Below are positions 16,207 to 23,627 of a DNA stretch of 37,425 bases, in pieces; within the stretch, counting starts at the first letter, position 1, and each line of letters opens with the position of its first letter. The stretch covers positions 1 through 37,425 of the forward strand of contig JAIPFV010000018.1 in NCBI GenBank assembly GCA_021736475.1, read 5' to 3'. Position numbers and translations under genes: made by a program. The stretch comes from Spirochaetia bacterium (GTDB lineage Bacteria; Spirochaetota; Spirochaetia; DSM-16054; Sediminispirochaetaceae). The notes below the pieces were generated by a model that worked only from the letters and a program-made list of their open reading frames with translations, was not told the DNA's origin and did not search any database.

Positions 16207-16670
16207 GCCGATTCCTCCTTCCATTCAAGGACTTGTCTGAGAATGAAAAGTACTTCGGAACCCGATAAGCTTCGTCCGGGTAGGGCGCTTCCACGGACGA
16301 AACCGCGATAGTGTGCTTCCCGGGCTGCATAGCGGGGGCCTGGAAATATGCTGTACATAATTCCTCCCGGTATTTCAAAGGCGTGCATGAGTAATTGAGA
16401 GTATTCACCCAGGGTAATAGGCGTATCAGCTGAAATCTGCGGTAAGTTCCACCCTTGGGAATCGAAGCGTTCGGCCGCTATCTGAGGGGAAATATCTTCG
16501 GGAATCTCCCCTGTGGCGGTCTGCACCAAATAAAGTGCCTCTGCAAAAGAAGTTTCTTTCTTTTCAAGCAGTTGATCGATAATCTGGTTCGATTGTGCTG
16601 GCATGAGGCTGAGAGAGAGTCCCAGTAAAAAGAGTATACTTAAAATGATGGTACTATTTTTTTGGGTCAT
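16203..16670 (-). CDS. Small exported protein with SLH-like repeat
   Basis: The 155-aa protein begins with a signal peptide (hydrophobic 8-23, cleavage near MPAQS). The mature part is helical, and about residues 85-140 resemble a divergent SLH-type module: ITLGEYSQLLMHAFEIPGG, a Pro/Gly turn, YRGFVRGSALPG, then SGSEVLFILRQVLEW. SLH modules bind cell-wall polymers in Gram-positives; in spirochaetes related segments occur on exported proteins. The ATG at 16668-16670 is favoured by AAGGAGG 5 bases upstream; a longer open frame to 16730 crosses the promoter and is rejected. It is the first gene of the operon. Confidence 0.7.
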   Translation of the reverse strand: MTQKNSTIILSILFLLGLSLSLMPAQSNQIIDQLLEKKETSFAEALYLVQTATGEIPEDISPQIAAERFDSQGWNLPQISADTPITLGEYSQLLMHAFEIPGGIMYSIFPGPRYAAREAHYRGFVRGSALPGRSLSGSEVLFILRQVLEWKEESA

Positions 16671-16678
16671 GTAATCCT

Positions 16679-16727
16679 CCTTCCTATACATTATTAAAAT
16701 TGTAATGTATAGGAAGGCAGATAACAA
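16679..16727 (-). promoter_or_regulatory. Promoter of the exported-protein operon overlapped by a 14-bp inverted repeat
   Basis: Minus-strand TTGTTA (plus 16722-16727) and TACAAT (plus 16699-16704) are separated by 17 bases. A perfect 14-bp inverted repeat, CCTTCCTATACATT (16679-16692) and its complement (16704-16717) with an 11-base gap, covers the spacer on one side and the predicted transcription start on the other. Its gene-proximal arm also runs into the ribosome binding site. That placement fits a repressor operator; if a start further upstream is used, the RNA would instead fold into a hairpin next to the ribosome binding site. Confidence 0.6.
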
Positions 16728-16734
16728 CATTACT

Positions 16735-16760
16735 GGCCGAATTTTTCTAAAAATTCGGCC
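16735..16760. repeat. 12-bp perfect inverted repeat with 2-base centre
   Basis: GGCCGAATTTTT (16735-16746) and AAAAATTCGGCC (16749-16760) are separated by CT. It lies in the 187-bp gap between the divergent exported-protein operon and the phosphorylase gene. There is no T run outside the stem on either strand, so it is not a typical terminator. It may be an operator or a transcription insulator. Confidence 0.5.
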
Positions 16761-16857
16761 GAGGCCCGAAATAAATCGGAAATTCTGCTTCTGGTAGAAT
16801 TATGTGTGGATATGCATTAATATAAGCCTATAAAATAAGCCCGGAGGGGACATAGCA

Positions 16858-18591
16858 ATGACAAGTTCGATAAACAACCTGATTCGTTTTATTTACGGAG
16901 ACCAGCAGGGGGCCGATCTGGAGAAGAAAATCCATGCCCTGCTGATGAAAGCCGAGCATGATATTCAAGCACCCACCCATCGCGGAAAGGGGGAGCTGCC
17001 CCTAGATAATACGGATGCCCTACTGATCACCTACGGCGACACGCTACTACAGGAAGGAAAGCAGCCGCTTTCCAATTTACGGGACTTCGCGGATGCAAAG
17101 CTGCGGGATATTTTCAGCGGTATCCATATCCTGCCCTTCTTTCCCTACTCATCCGACGACGGGTTTTCCATTATCGATTACTATTCGGTCAATCCGCAGC
17201 TGGGTAGTTGGCAGGAAATTAGAGAGATAGGCAGCGTCTTCAAGCTGATGTCAGATTTAGTGCTGAACCACTGCTCAGCACAAAATGAATGGTTCCAAAA
17301 GTTTCTGCACGATGATCCGCATTATAAAGAGTATTTTATCACTCAGGATAAAAACACCGATCTCTCGATGATAGTCCGTCCCCGTACCCATCCCCTGTTA
17401 ACTCCCTTTGAAACCGACCATGGTACCGAATATGTATGGACCACCTTTAGTGCCGATCAGGTCGACCTCAACTTTGCGAACCCCGAAGTGCTTTTAGAGA
17501 TGGTTAAGGTGATGCTGTTCCACATTAAAAACGGTATTCAAATTATCCGTCTGGATGCAATTGCCTATCTCTGGAAAGAGCTGGGACATCCGAGTATCCA
17601 CCATGAAAAAACTCATGCCGTGGTAAAGCTGTTCCGGGCAATTCTCAATGTGGCCGCCCCCTGGGTGGTAGTAATTACCGAAACCAATGTACCCCATGCG
17701 GAGAATATCAGCTACTTTGGAAACGCTGATGATGAAGCGCATATGGTGTATCAGTTTAGTCTGCCGCCCTTGGTGCTGGATGCCTTCAGACGTGAAGATA
17801 CCCGCCATCTTCAGCAGTGGGCCTCGGAACTGCAGGATACCCTCGGCACGACTACCTTTTTTAATTTCCTATCCTCCCACGACGGAATTGGACTTCTGCC
17901 TGCCAAGGGAATTCTCTCGGAAGAAGAAATAGAGGGACTGGTAGAAAATACCCGTGCGCGGGGCGGGTTTATCAATTATAAATCTACACCGGAGGGGGAA
18001 GTTCCCTACGAGATGAATATCACCTACCTCGATGCCCTTGCCGGACCGGATTTACCGGTCAGCGTGCGGGCGCGAAAATTCCTTGCCGGGCAGGCAGTTA
18101 TGCTTACCCTACGAGGAGTGCCGGGTATTTATATTCACAGTCTGCTGGGGTCAGAGAATTATAGAGAAGGGGTGGAGCAGACCGGAGAGAATCGAACTAT
18201 TAACCGGGAAAAGCTCTCCTATTCCGAGGTAATGATAGAGCTTAATAGCCCGGGAACCCTGCGAAACCGGATATTTAGCGGTTTTCAGGATATGCTGAAG
18301 GCACGCCGCCGGGAGCAGGCCTTTCACCCCGCCGGCCGGATGGAGATTCTGCCGACCCAGAAGGATGTAGTGTGTATCCTGCGCATCTCTCCCGATAATA
18401 CAGAATACGTTTTGGCCTTTATTAGTGTGAACCCCGGGCTTACCACCGTTGAAATACCGATCAGACTGCTGCCCAAGCCCTTAAAGACCAATTATACCGA
18501 GCTTATCCGGGGAAATGCCTTTACTGCCGCACTCACCCGGAATTCCCTCCAGTTTCAGTTGACCGGGTTTGGGGTCTATTGGTTAAAATAG
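16858..18591 (+). CDS. GH13_18 alpha-glucoside phosphorylase (sucrose phosphorylase-like; possibly glucosylglycerate phosphorylase)
   Basis: The 577-aa cytoplasmic protein has the GH13 catalytic set: DLVLNH near 133-138, nucleophile Asp233 in IRLDAIAYLWKELG, acid/base Glu275 in ITETNVPHAENISYFG and the third Asp342 in SSHDGIG. These mark subfamily GH13_18, which reversibly phosphorolyses a glucoside to alpha-glucose 1-phosphate. The ETNVPH/SYFG segment is, from memory, typical of the branch holding sucrose 6'-phosphate, glucosylglycerol and glucosylglycerate phosphorylases rather than classical sucrose phosphorylase. GGAGGGG lies 8 bases before the ATG. Its stop codon is one base from that of a convergent glycosyltransferase, which may act on the same glucoside. 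The substrate needs a clade assignment or assay. Confidence 0.88.
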   Translation: MTSSINNLIRFIYGDQQGADLEKKIHALLMKAEHDIQAPTHRGKGELPLDNTDALLITYGDTLLQEGKQPLSNLRDFADAKLRDIFSGIHILPFFPYSSDDGFSIIDYYSVNPQLGSWQEIREIGSVFKLMSDLVLNHCSAQNEWFQKFLHDDPHYKEYFITQDKNTDLSMIVRPRTHPLLTPFETDHGTEYVWTTFSADQVDLNFANPEVLLEMVKVMLFHIKNGIQIIRLDAIAYLWKELGHPSIHHEKTHAVVKLFRAILNVAAPWVVVITETNVPHAENISYFGNADDEAHMVYQFSLPPLVLDAFRREDTRHLQQWASELQDTLGTTTFFNFLSSHDGIGLLPAKGILSEEEIEGLVENTRARGGFINYKSTPEGEVPYEMNITYLDALAGPDLPVSVRARKFLAGQAVMLTLRGVPGIYIHSLLGSENYREGVEQTGENRTINREKLSYSEVMIELNSPGTLRNRIFSGFQDMLKARRREQAFHPAGRMEILPTQKDVVCILRISPDNTEYVLAFISVNPGLTTVEIPIRLLPKPLKTNYTELIRGNAFTAALTRNSLQFQLTGFGVYWLK

Positions 18592-18592
18592 C

Positions 18593-19882
18593 CTACCTGT
18601 CACGAAACTGCTTACTGCCCCAGATTGAGGTGGTGAGATGGCGGAGTTTTGTTTCGAGTACGCTGTAGGAGTAATACCGTAGTCCTAAATTGTAATTTGT
18701 CTCGGCCATCTGGGCCCGTTTTTCAGGATCCTTCAATACCTTCCGCGTGTATTCGACAGTGCTGTTGCTGATAAAGTTGTCCATCTCGATCACATCAAAG
18801 CCCTTCGGTTTGATGTCGTGGGAGTAAATGGAGTAGTTGTTCACCAAAATCGGTTTGCGATGATAAATACCTTCCAGGAAAGCGTTTCCAAAGCCCTCAA
18901 CAATTGAGGGGTAGGTAATTAGGTCGGCATGGGGATAGATGTCGCCGAGGGTATATACCTTGCGCCCGTCAGGGGTCTGTCCCCGGTGATCGGCAATAAT
19001 ATCATCAACAAAAAGTGCGTGAATGCCCAGCAACTCGGCGTATTCCTTTACGCGGGTCTGATATTCATACCCCTCATCACCGGAGGCGTGGCTGATAACC
19101 AGGGTTGCCTTCATTTTTAGGCGGGCTACCAGTTCAATCGCATGTTCAATTCCCTTGCGCTGAACAACCCGGGTGGGCTGGAGGATAAGCAGCTCGTCCT
19201 CGGCAATTCCCAAAGCCTTCCGTACGTCGTTATTGTAGGGATCCTTGCCGTCGGGCGGGTTTTCAAAGTCCATCACATTTGGAATCAGGGTGGATGCAAT
19301 GCCGGTTCGCAGGGCAAGCTGATTCTGGGCAGAGCTGTTAATCACCACATGCTGAATCGACTTGAGGTGCGGAGGGTAGGCGGCATTGAAGTAATCCCAC
19401 ACACAGTTTGTAAGAAACCGTTTTCGTTCCCAGAAGAAATCGTGGTGATGGGCAATAACCGGCATTCCGGTTTCTGCAATTACTTCGGTAAGGGCTAAGC
19501 CCAGGGGCAGGTTGAGGGGGATGGTAAGGGTGTTTTGTGGAATAAGCAGATCGATATCAAAGTGCTCAATAAAATCATAGACTTTCTTTTTTAGAATTTC
19601 CCGGTACTGATGCAGGCCGTCGGTCAGTTCCCGTGGCCGGTCTTGTAGATCAAAACTCATGTTGTACAGTTTAACAATTTCCGGGTGTTTAAAATGAGCC
19701 TCATCAACAATCAGGGACTCTTCTGGGGGGGTGTCGAGTTCTCCGGCCATATAATAGCAGTTGTAGTTATGGCGTTCAAATATTTCGGCCCATTTCTTAG
19801 TTTCCAGCGAGACCCCATCTGTTCCCGATATTCGAAAGGAGATAAAACCAACATTTTTCCCCGCTTTCTTTAACTTACTCAC
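18593..19882 (-). CDS. GT4 family glycosyltransferase
   Basis: The 429-aa GT-B enzyme opens with VGFISFRISGTDGVSLETKKWAE-like sequence (residues 11-33, the glycine loop). It has VIAHHHDFFWERK near 150, LQPTRVVQRKGIEHAIELV near 245 and the nucleotide-sugar motif PSIVEGFGNAFLEGIYHRKPILV near 335-357 with a clear E-x7-E. Translation starts at a GTG preceded by GAGG 7 bases away. A strong promoter lies upstream. Its tail-to-tail contact with a GH13_18 phosphorylase suggests a shared glucoside; mannosylglucosylglycerate synthase (MggA) is a GT4 enzyme of compatible-solute metabolism and a candidate comparison, but I cannot confirm the resemblance. Confidence 0.82.
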   Translation of the reverse strand: MSKLKKAGKNVGFISFRISGTDGVSLETKKWAEIFERHNYNCYYMAGELDTPPEESLIVDEAHFKHPEIVKLYNMSFDLQDRPRELTDGLHQYREILKKKVYDFIEHFDIDLLIPQNTLTIPLNLPLGLALTEVIAETGMPVIAHHHDFFWERKRFLTNCVWDYFNAAYPPHLKSIQHVVINSSAQNQLALRTGIASTLIPNVMDFENPPDGKDPYNNDVRKALGIAEDELLILQPTRVVQRKGIEHAIELVARLKMKATLVISHASGDEGYEYQTRVKEYAELLGIHALFVDDIIADHRGQTPDGRKVYTLGDIYPHADLITYPSIVEGFGNAFLEGIYHRKPILVNNYSIYSHDIKPKGFDVIEMDNFISNSTVEYTRKVLKDPEKRAQMAETNYNLGLRYYSYSVLETKLRHLTTSIWGSKQFRDR

Positions 19883-19929
19883 TTATTCACCTCGTTTCAT
19901 TTGTGTCTTCAACTTTGATCATGCTTTTC

Positions 19930-19957
19930 ATTATAGATTGCAATTACCAGGGGTCAA
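19930..19957 (-). promoter_or_regulatory. Strong sigma70-type promoter for the GT4 gene
   Basis: Minus-strand TTGACC (plus 19952-19957) and a consensus TATAAT (plus 19930-19935) are 16 bases apart, about 47 bases before the GTG start. Confidence 0.8.
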
Positions 19958-20002
19958 GAACTCTCTGGAAGAAATTAATTATATCTACTAAACTCCTGGT
20001 AT

Positions 20003-20602
20003 ATGAAAGATCAACAGCTAATGTGGAATGAATCAAGTCGTGAGACTCTGCTCGAAAGCCCTATTTTCAGCGTTCGTTCGATTCACAGACACTCCTCGGA
20101 TGGGCGGGAGGGAGATTTTATCTGCCTGGATGCTCCCGACTGGGTGACTGTAGTGCCCCTTTTATCCGGCGACCAGGGATGCGACCAGGGGCCGCAGTTT
20201 ATAATGGTTGAGCAGTTTCGGCATGGAAGCGGAAAAGTGACCTTTGAATTTCCGGCAGGAACTATTGACCCCGGAGAGGATCCCCAGCGGGCTGCCGAAC
20301 GGGAACTGCTGGAGGAGACGGGATATACGGCGGGATCACTCATTCCCCTGGGCAATGTTTCACCTAATCCGGCCTTTATGAATAACCGGGTGCATGTGTT
20401 TTTAGCTAATGACTTAATATGGCATAAAGAGCAGGAATTGGATGAAAACGAACAAATTCACACGCATCTTGAACCGGTTGATAGGGTGAGGCAGCAGATG
20501 GGAACCGGAGCCTACGATAACGGTGTCATGGTGATTGCACTGCAGTTTTTTTCGCGATATAAGGAAAAATTAGGCGCCGACCGGATTCGAACCGGTGAAT
20601 AA
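20003..20602 (+). CDS. Nudix hydrolase, ADP-ribose/ADP-sugar pyrophosphatase type
   Basis: The 199-aa cytoplasmic enzyme has a full Nudix box from GTIDPGEDPQRAAERE to ELLEETGY (GX5EX7REUXEEXGU, about residues 92-115), preceded by VEQFRHGSGKVTFEFPAG, the pattern of ADP-ribose pyrophosphatases. The final nine residues, GADRIRTGE, are read from the complement of the tRNA-Cys gene and are unlikely to be conserved. No ribosome binding site is visible before the ATG at 20003 or the in-frame ATG at 20021, so the exact start is uncertain. It is divergent from the GT4 gene. Confidence 0.85.
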   Translation: MKDQQLMWNESSRETLLESPIFSVRSIHRHSSDGREGDFICLDAPDWVTVVPLLSGDQGCDQGPQFIMVEQFRHGSGKVTFEFPAGTIDPGEDPQRAAERELLEETGYTAGSLIPLGNVSPNPAFMNNRVHVFLANDLIWHKEQELDENEQIHTHLEPVDRVRQQMGTGAYDNGVMVIALQFFSRYKEKLGADRIRTGE

Positions 20603-20643
20603 AGGTTTTGCAGACCTCCCCCTTACCACTTGGGTACGGCGCC
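20572..20643 (-). tRNA. tRNA-Cys (anticodon GCA)
   Basis: On the minus strand the sequence folds as a complete cloverleaf: a 7-bp acceptor stem GGCGCCG/CGGCGCC, D stem CCC/GGG, anticodon stem GAGGT/ACCTT with loop CTGCAAA (GCA, cysteine), T arm ACCGG-TTCGAAT-CCGGT, and discriminator U, the normal identity base of tRNA-Cys. The 3' CCA is not encoded. Its 3' half overlaps the end of the Nudix gene on the opposite strand by 31 bp. Confidence 0.96.
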
Positions 20644-20656
20644 GTGTTACGCTGTT

Positions 20657-20685
20657 AACATACCAAAATTGGGAACCATTGTCCA
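20657..20685 (-). promoter_or_regulatory. Promoter of tRNA-Cys
   Basis: Minus-strand TGGACA (plus 20680-20685) and TATGTT (plus 20657-20662) are 17 bases apart, 13 bases before the mature tRNA 5' end. Confidence 0.6.
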
Positions 20686-20703
20686 GTACTAGGGTTTAAA
20701 ACA

Positions 20704-22050
20704 ATGAATGAGTTGAAACGGCCGAAGATCTTATGCATACAGCCTCCCGTGTATGATTTTGCACTGTACGACCTCTTTTTTAAGCCCTATGGACTGCTGA
20801 GAATAGCCGGCCGGCTGAAGCAGCAGGGATTCGAAATTGAGTTTCTCAACGCCCTAGATTATCAAGAGCCGAATACCCTGGCCGTCAAGGGCTTGCCCCG
20901 TCGAAGGGCGAACGGTACGGGCAAGTTCCATCGTCAACGTGCACAACTGCCGCCGGGAATTCAAGCTATCCCCCGTCACTACAGCCGATACGGGATTCTG
21001 CCGGAGGTCTTCGCACAGCAGGTGGCTAAAGCACAACCTGATATGGTCTTGATTACCTCGCAAATGACCTATTGGTATCAAGGACTGGCAGAGGCGGTTC
21101 GGGTAGTGCGAAAGGCTCATCCCGCTGTTCCGGTGGTGGTAGGCGGAATATATGCTACGCTTATGCCGCAGCACTGCCGTAATGTGACAGGAGCCGATGA
21201 GGTAGTCATCGGTGAGGGGCTCTCCCAGCTCCCGGAACTGTTTGAAAAGTATAAATTGACTGCAGCAAAGGAACCGGATTCGAACATCAGTGCGGTGCCG
21301 ACTCTGTGTGGCGGCAGTGAGACTTGGGGAGATGCCGGGGTTGTCAGGTTGAATGTCGGCTGTCCGTATCGCTGTAGCTATTGCGCTTCAGCCATAATTG
21401 AACCACGGTTTCTGCGCGGTGAGTATCAACAAGTGTGGGAACAGATTCTTTACATGCACCGGAAATTCGGTACAGTACACTTTGCCTTTTATGATGATGC
21501 CTTGCTGCTGCACAAGGAAGAACTGCTGCTGCCACTGCTGGAACTGGTAATCCGCTCTAAGCTTTCACTTCGCTTCTACACCCCTAATGCGGTACATATG
21601 CACTTTATCGATCTGGAGACGGCAAAACTGATGAGAGCCGCCGGTTTTCAGGAGGTTCGAATAGGCTATGAATCGGCGGATGAACAGTTTCACCGCCGGC
21701 AGGATGGAAAATATACCCCCGATGAAGTACCCCGTGCATTAAAAGCCCTCAAAGCAGCCGGGTTTCCAGCGGAATCGATCATTTTGTATGTCCTGGCGGG
21801 GCTTCCACGACAAAGAGCCTCCGAGGTAGAGGCAAGCCTGCGGGAGGTAGAGCCTTTCGATGTACGCGTTTCATTAGCCGAATATTCTCCGGTGCCTCAG
21901 ACTGCCCTGTGGCAGGAGAGTGTTGCCGCTGCCCGCTTCCCGATAGCGGAAGAGCCCCTGTACCATAACAACTCCTTCTTTCCGATGGAATGGGAAGGCT
22001 TTACCCGCGGGCAGTTGGAAGCCTTGAAGCGCAAGACATTGAATTACTGA
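20704..22050 (+). CDS. B12-binding-domain radical SAM protein
   Basis: The 448-aa protein has the two-domain form of cobalamin-dependent radical SAM proteins. The N-terminal part (about 8-185) is a Rossmann-type B12-binding-like domain with VVVGGIYATLMP and ADEVVIGEG. The radical SAM domain holds the [4Fe-4S] motif CPYRCSYC (Cys220, Cys224, Cys227), then FAFYDDALLL, VRIGYESADE and YVLAGLP, typical barrel strands. No DxHxxG-type cobalamin ligand is evident, so cobalamin may bind base-off without a His ligand or not at all. AGGG lies 9 bases before the ATG. No substrate gene is adjacent. The reaction (methylation or another radical modification) cannot be predicted. Confidence 0.87.
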   Translation: MNELKRPKILCIQPPVYDFALYDLFFKPYGLLRIAGRLKQQGFEIEFLNALDYQEPNTLAVKGLPRRRANGTGKFHRQRAQLPPGIQAIPRHYSRYGILPEVFAQQVAKAQPDMVLITSQMTYWYQGLAEAVRVVRKAHPAVPVVVGGIYATLMPQHCRNVTGADEVVIGEGLSQLPELFEKYKLTAAKEPDSNISAVPTLCGGSETWGDAGVVRLNVGCPYRCSYCASAIIEPRFLRGEYQQVWEQILYMHRKFGTVHFAFYDDALLLHKEELLLPLLELVIRSKLSLRFYTPNAVHMHFIDLETAKLMRAAGFQEVRIGYESADEQFHRRQDGKYTPDEVPRALKALKAAGFPAESIILYVLAGLPRQRASEVEASLREVEPFDVRVSLAEYSPVPQTALWQESVAAARFPIAEEPLYHNNSFFPMEWEGFTRGQLEALKRKTLNY

Positions 22051-22072
22051 CGCTATGCGCTATAGTGTTTTT
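22050..22072 (+). terminator. Probable terminator of the radical SAM gene
   Basis: A 7-bp stem with one G-U pair, ACGCTAT (22050-22056) and ATAGTGT (22062-22068), is followed by TTTTT. It begins at the stop codon. Confidence 0.55.
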
Positions 22073-22115
22073 ATGTTATTATCAAACTATAGATTGCTGA
22101 AATAGAGGGTTCTCC

Positions 22116-23627
22116 GTGTATATACCAACCGATAGAGTTCTTACGCGAAATACGGTTTTTTGTCTACTTATGTTCATACTTGTATCTCCCTTATGGGGGC
22201 AGAATAATGAGCAAAGGTACAGCCACCTGCAGCCTGACACTCAGATTAGCGGGTCGGTTCCCCTTTCTAAAGAGGGTGGAGGCTACAAAACATTTACCTT
22301 TGAAGTCAAACCGAATACCTTTGCCGTTCGGCTGTCCCTGTCCGATGTTCCTGCCGATCTGGACCTGTACATAAAGCATAATGAAGAGATTCAAAGTTAT
22401 GAGTTTGTTGATGCATATAGTGACTCTCAAGATTATAACGAGGTGCTCTTTCTATCTAGCCTTTCCGATCCTCCTTTAAAGGAGGGGCTCTACTACTTGG
22501 ATGTTATGTATCCGCGAGAATCCTTGCCTTTTCATAAGTGGAACCGTTTACAGGAAATTCCGTTCAAGCTTGAGCTTACAACCATTTCAGTAGGCCGGCA
22601 TACCCGCCTGAAGCCGGACACAGCCGTTGAAGGGACACTACTGCCAAAAGATGGGATGGCAAAGACCTATTCGATTGAAATTCCCGAAGAATTGACTAAG
22701 CTTCGGATTGACTTATTTGATACGAAAGCTGACCTTGATCTGCTGGTTGGCTACGAACAACCGGTCTTAACCCGTGAAAATGCCGATTATCTGCAAGAGG
22801 GTTTGATTGGTCGTGAGAGTATTGTATTGGATGGTTCCGAGGATGAGCCGGAACTGCCTTCTGGAACCTACTATATTACGGTGTTTGATGCGGTTTCGGA
22901 TGCCCGGGCCGAGGAGTTTAGCCTGCAAGTGAGTTTTCAAAGTGAACCGCCGGAACGGCTGCTTGCAATCCCCCGCTTTCCCCGCAGCGACGATGAGCTT
23001 TTTCAAGCTTTGCTTTCAACGGTTGAAGTTATAGGAGAAGCCGGTCGGGGATCAGGTTGTCTGGTGTCAAAGGGCGGTTTGTTGTTGACAAATTGGCATG
23101 TGCTGCGAGGTTTAGATGGCGCTCCATCGGAAGACATCTATATTGCCGCCTCTTTCTCCCAGAAGACCCCCCCACAGGAACTGTTTAAGGCGGAGCTCAT
23201 TGACTACGACGAGAAAACTGATCTTGCGCTGCTGCAGATTAAATCGGGCCGGTATGATCAACCCCTACCCCGTGATTATGAGTTTCCCTTCTATACCCTT
23301 GCTGATACCGGGCTGCTGCAGTTAGGTCAGCCATTGTCTTTCATCGGCTATCCAAGCGACGGCGGCAGTGGTTCCAGAGTCACTGTTTCCTTAACACGCG
23401 GTATTATCAGCGGCTTTGACCAGGGTGCTGAGGATTTTTTAATTAAAACCGATGCGGTACTGACTTTTGGAAATTCCGGGGGAGCGGCAATCAACGCCTA
23501 TTACGAGTTAGTTGGTCTGCCTACTTTTACTATGGGCGAAAAAAACTCGCCCATGGGTTTTATTCGACCCGTGAGCGAGATTCCAAGCGAATGGATTGAA
23601 CAAATTACTCGTCGTAGAAACTTCTGA
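22116..23627 (+). CDS. Exported trypsin-like (S1C/Deg-type) serine protease with two PPC-like domains
   Basis: The 503-aa protein has a signal peptide (hydrophobic about 13-27, cleavage after WG) and two tandem beta-sandwich modules of the bacterial pre-peptidase C-terminal (PPC) kind (about 38-155 and 160-275). Each has an aromatic/hydrophobic strand followed by ADLDLYI or ADLDLLVG and a GTYYITV-type end. A trypsin-fold domain follows with the triad His328 (LTNWHV), Asp369 (KTDLALLQ) and Ser454 (GNSGGA). No PDZ domain is present. PPC modules normally follow secreted proteases; here they precede it. The start is a GTG with GAGGG 6 bases upstream. The last 23 bp overlap the convergent coiled-coil gene. 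It likely acts in the periplasm or outside. Confidence 0.85.
   Translation: MYIPTDRVLTRNTVFCLLMFILVSPLWGQNNEQRYSHLQPDTQISGSVPLSKEGGGYKTFTFEVKPNTFAVRLSLSDVPADLDLYIKHNEEIQSYEFVDAYSDSQDYNEVLFLSSLSDPPLKEGLYYLDVMYPRESLPFHKWNRLQEIPFKLELTTISVGRHTRLKPDTAVEGTLLPKDGMAKTYSIEIPEELTKLRIDLFDTKADLDLLVGYEQPVLTRENADYLQEGLIGRESIVLDGSEDEPELPSGTYYITVFDAVSDARAEEFSLQVSFQSEPPERLLAIPRFPRSDDELFQALLSTVEVIGEAGRGSGCLVSKGGLLLTNWHVLRGLDGAPSEDIYIAASFSQKTPPQELFKAELIDYDEKTDLALLQIKSGRYDQPLPRDYEFPFYTLADTGLLQLGQPLSFIGYPSDGGSGSRVTVSLTRGIISGFDQGAEDFLIKTDAVLTFGNSGGAAINAYYELVGLPTFTMGEKNSPMGFIRPVSEIPSEWIEQITRRRNF

Noticed and set aside
16671-16730. N-terminal extension of the small exported protein to 16730
   Set aside because: The added 20 codons run through the promoter and inverted repeat and would disrupt the signal peptide; the internal ATG has the strong ribosome binding site.
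20544-20571. Terminator for tRNA-Cys
   Set aside because: A short T run follows the tRNA on the minus strand, but I find no convincing separate hairpin before it.
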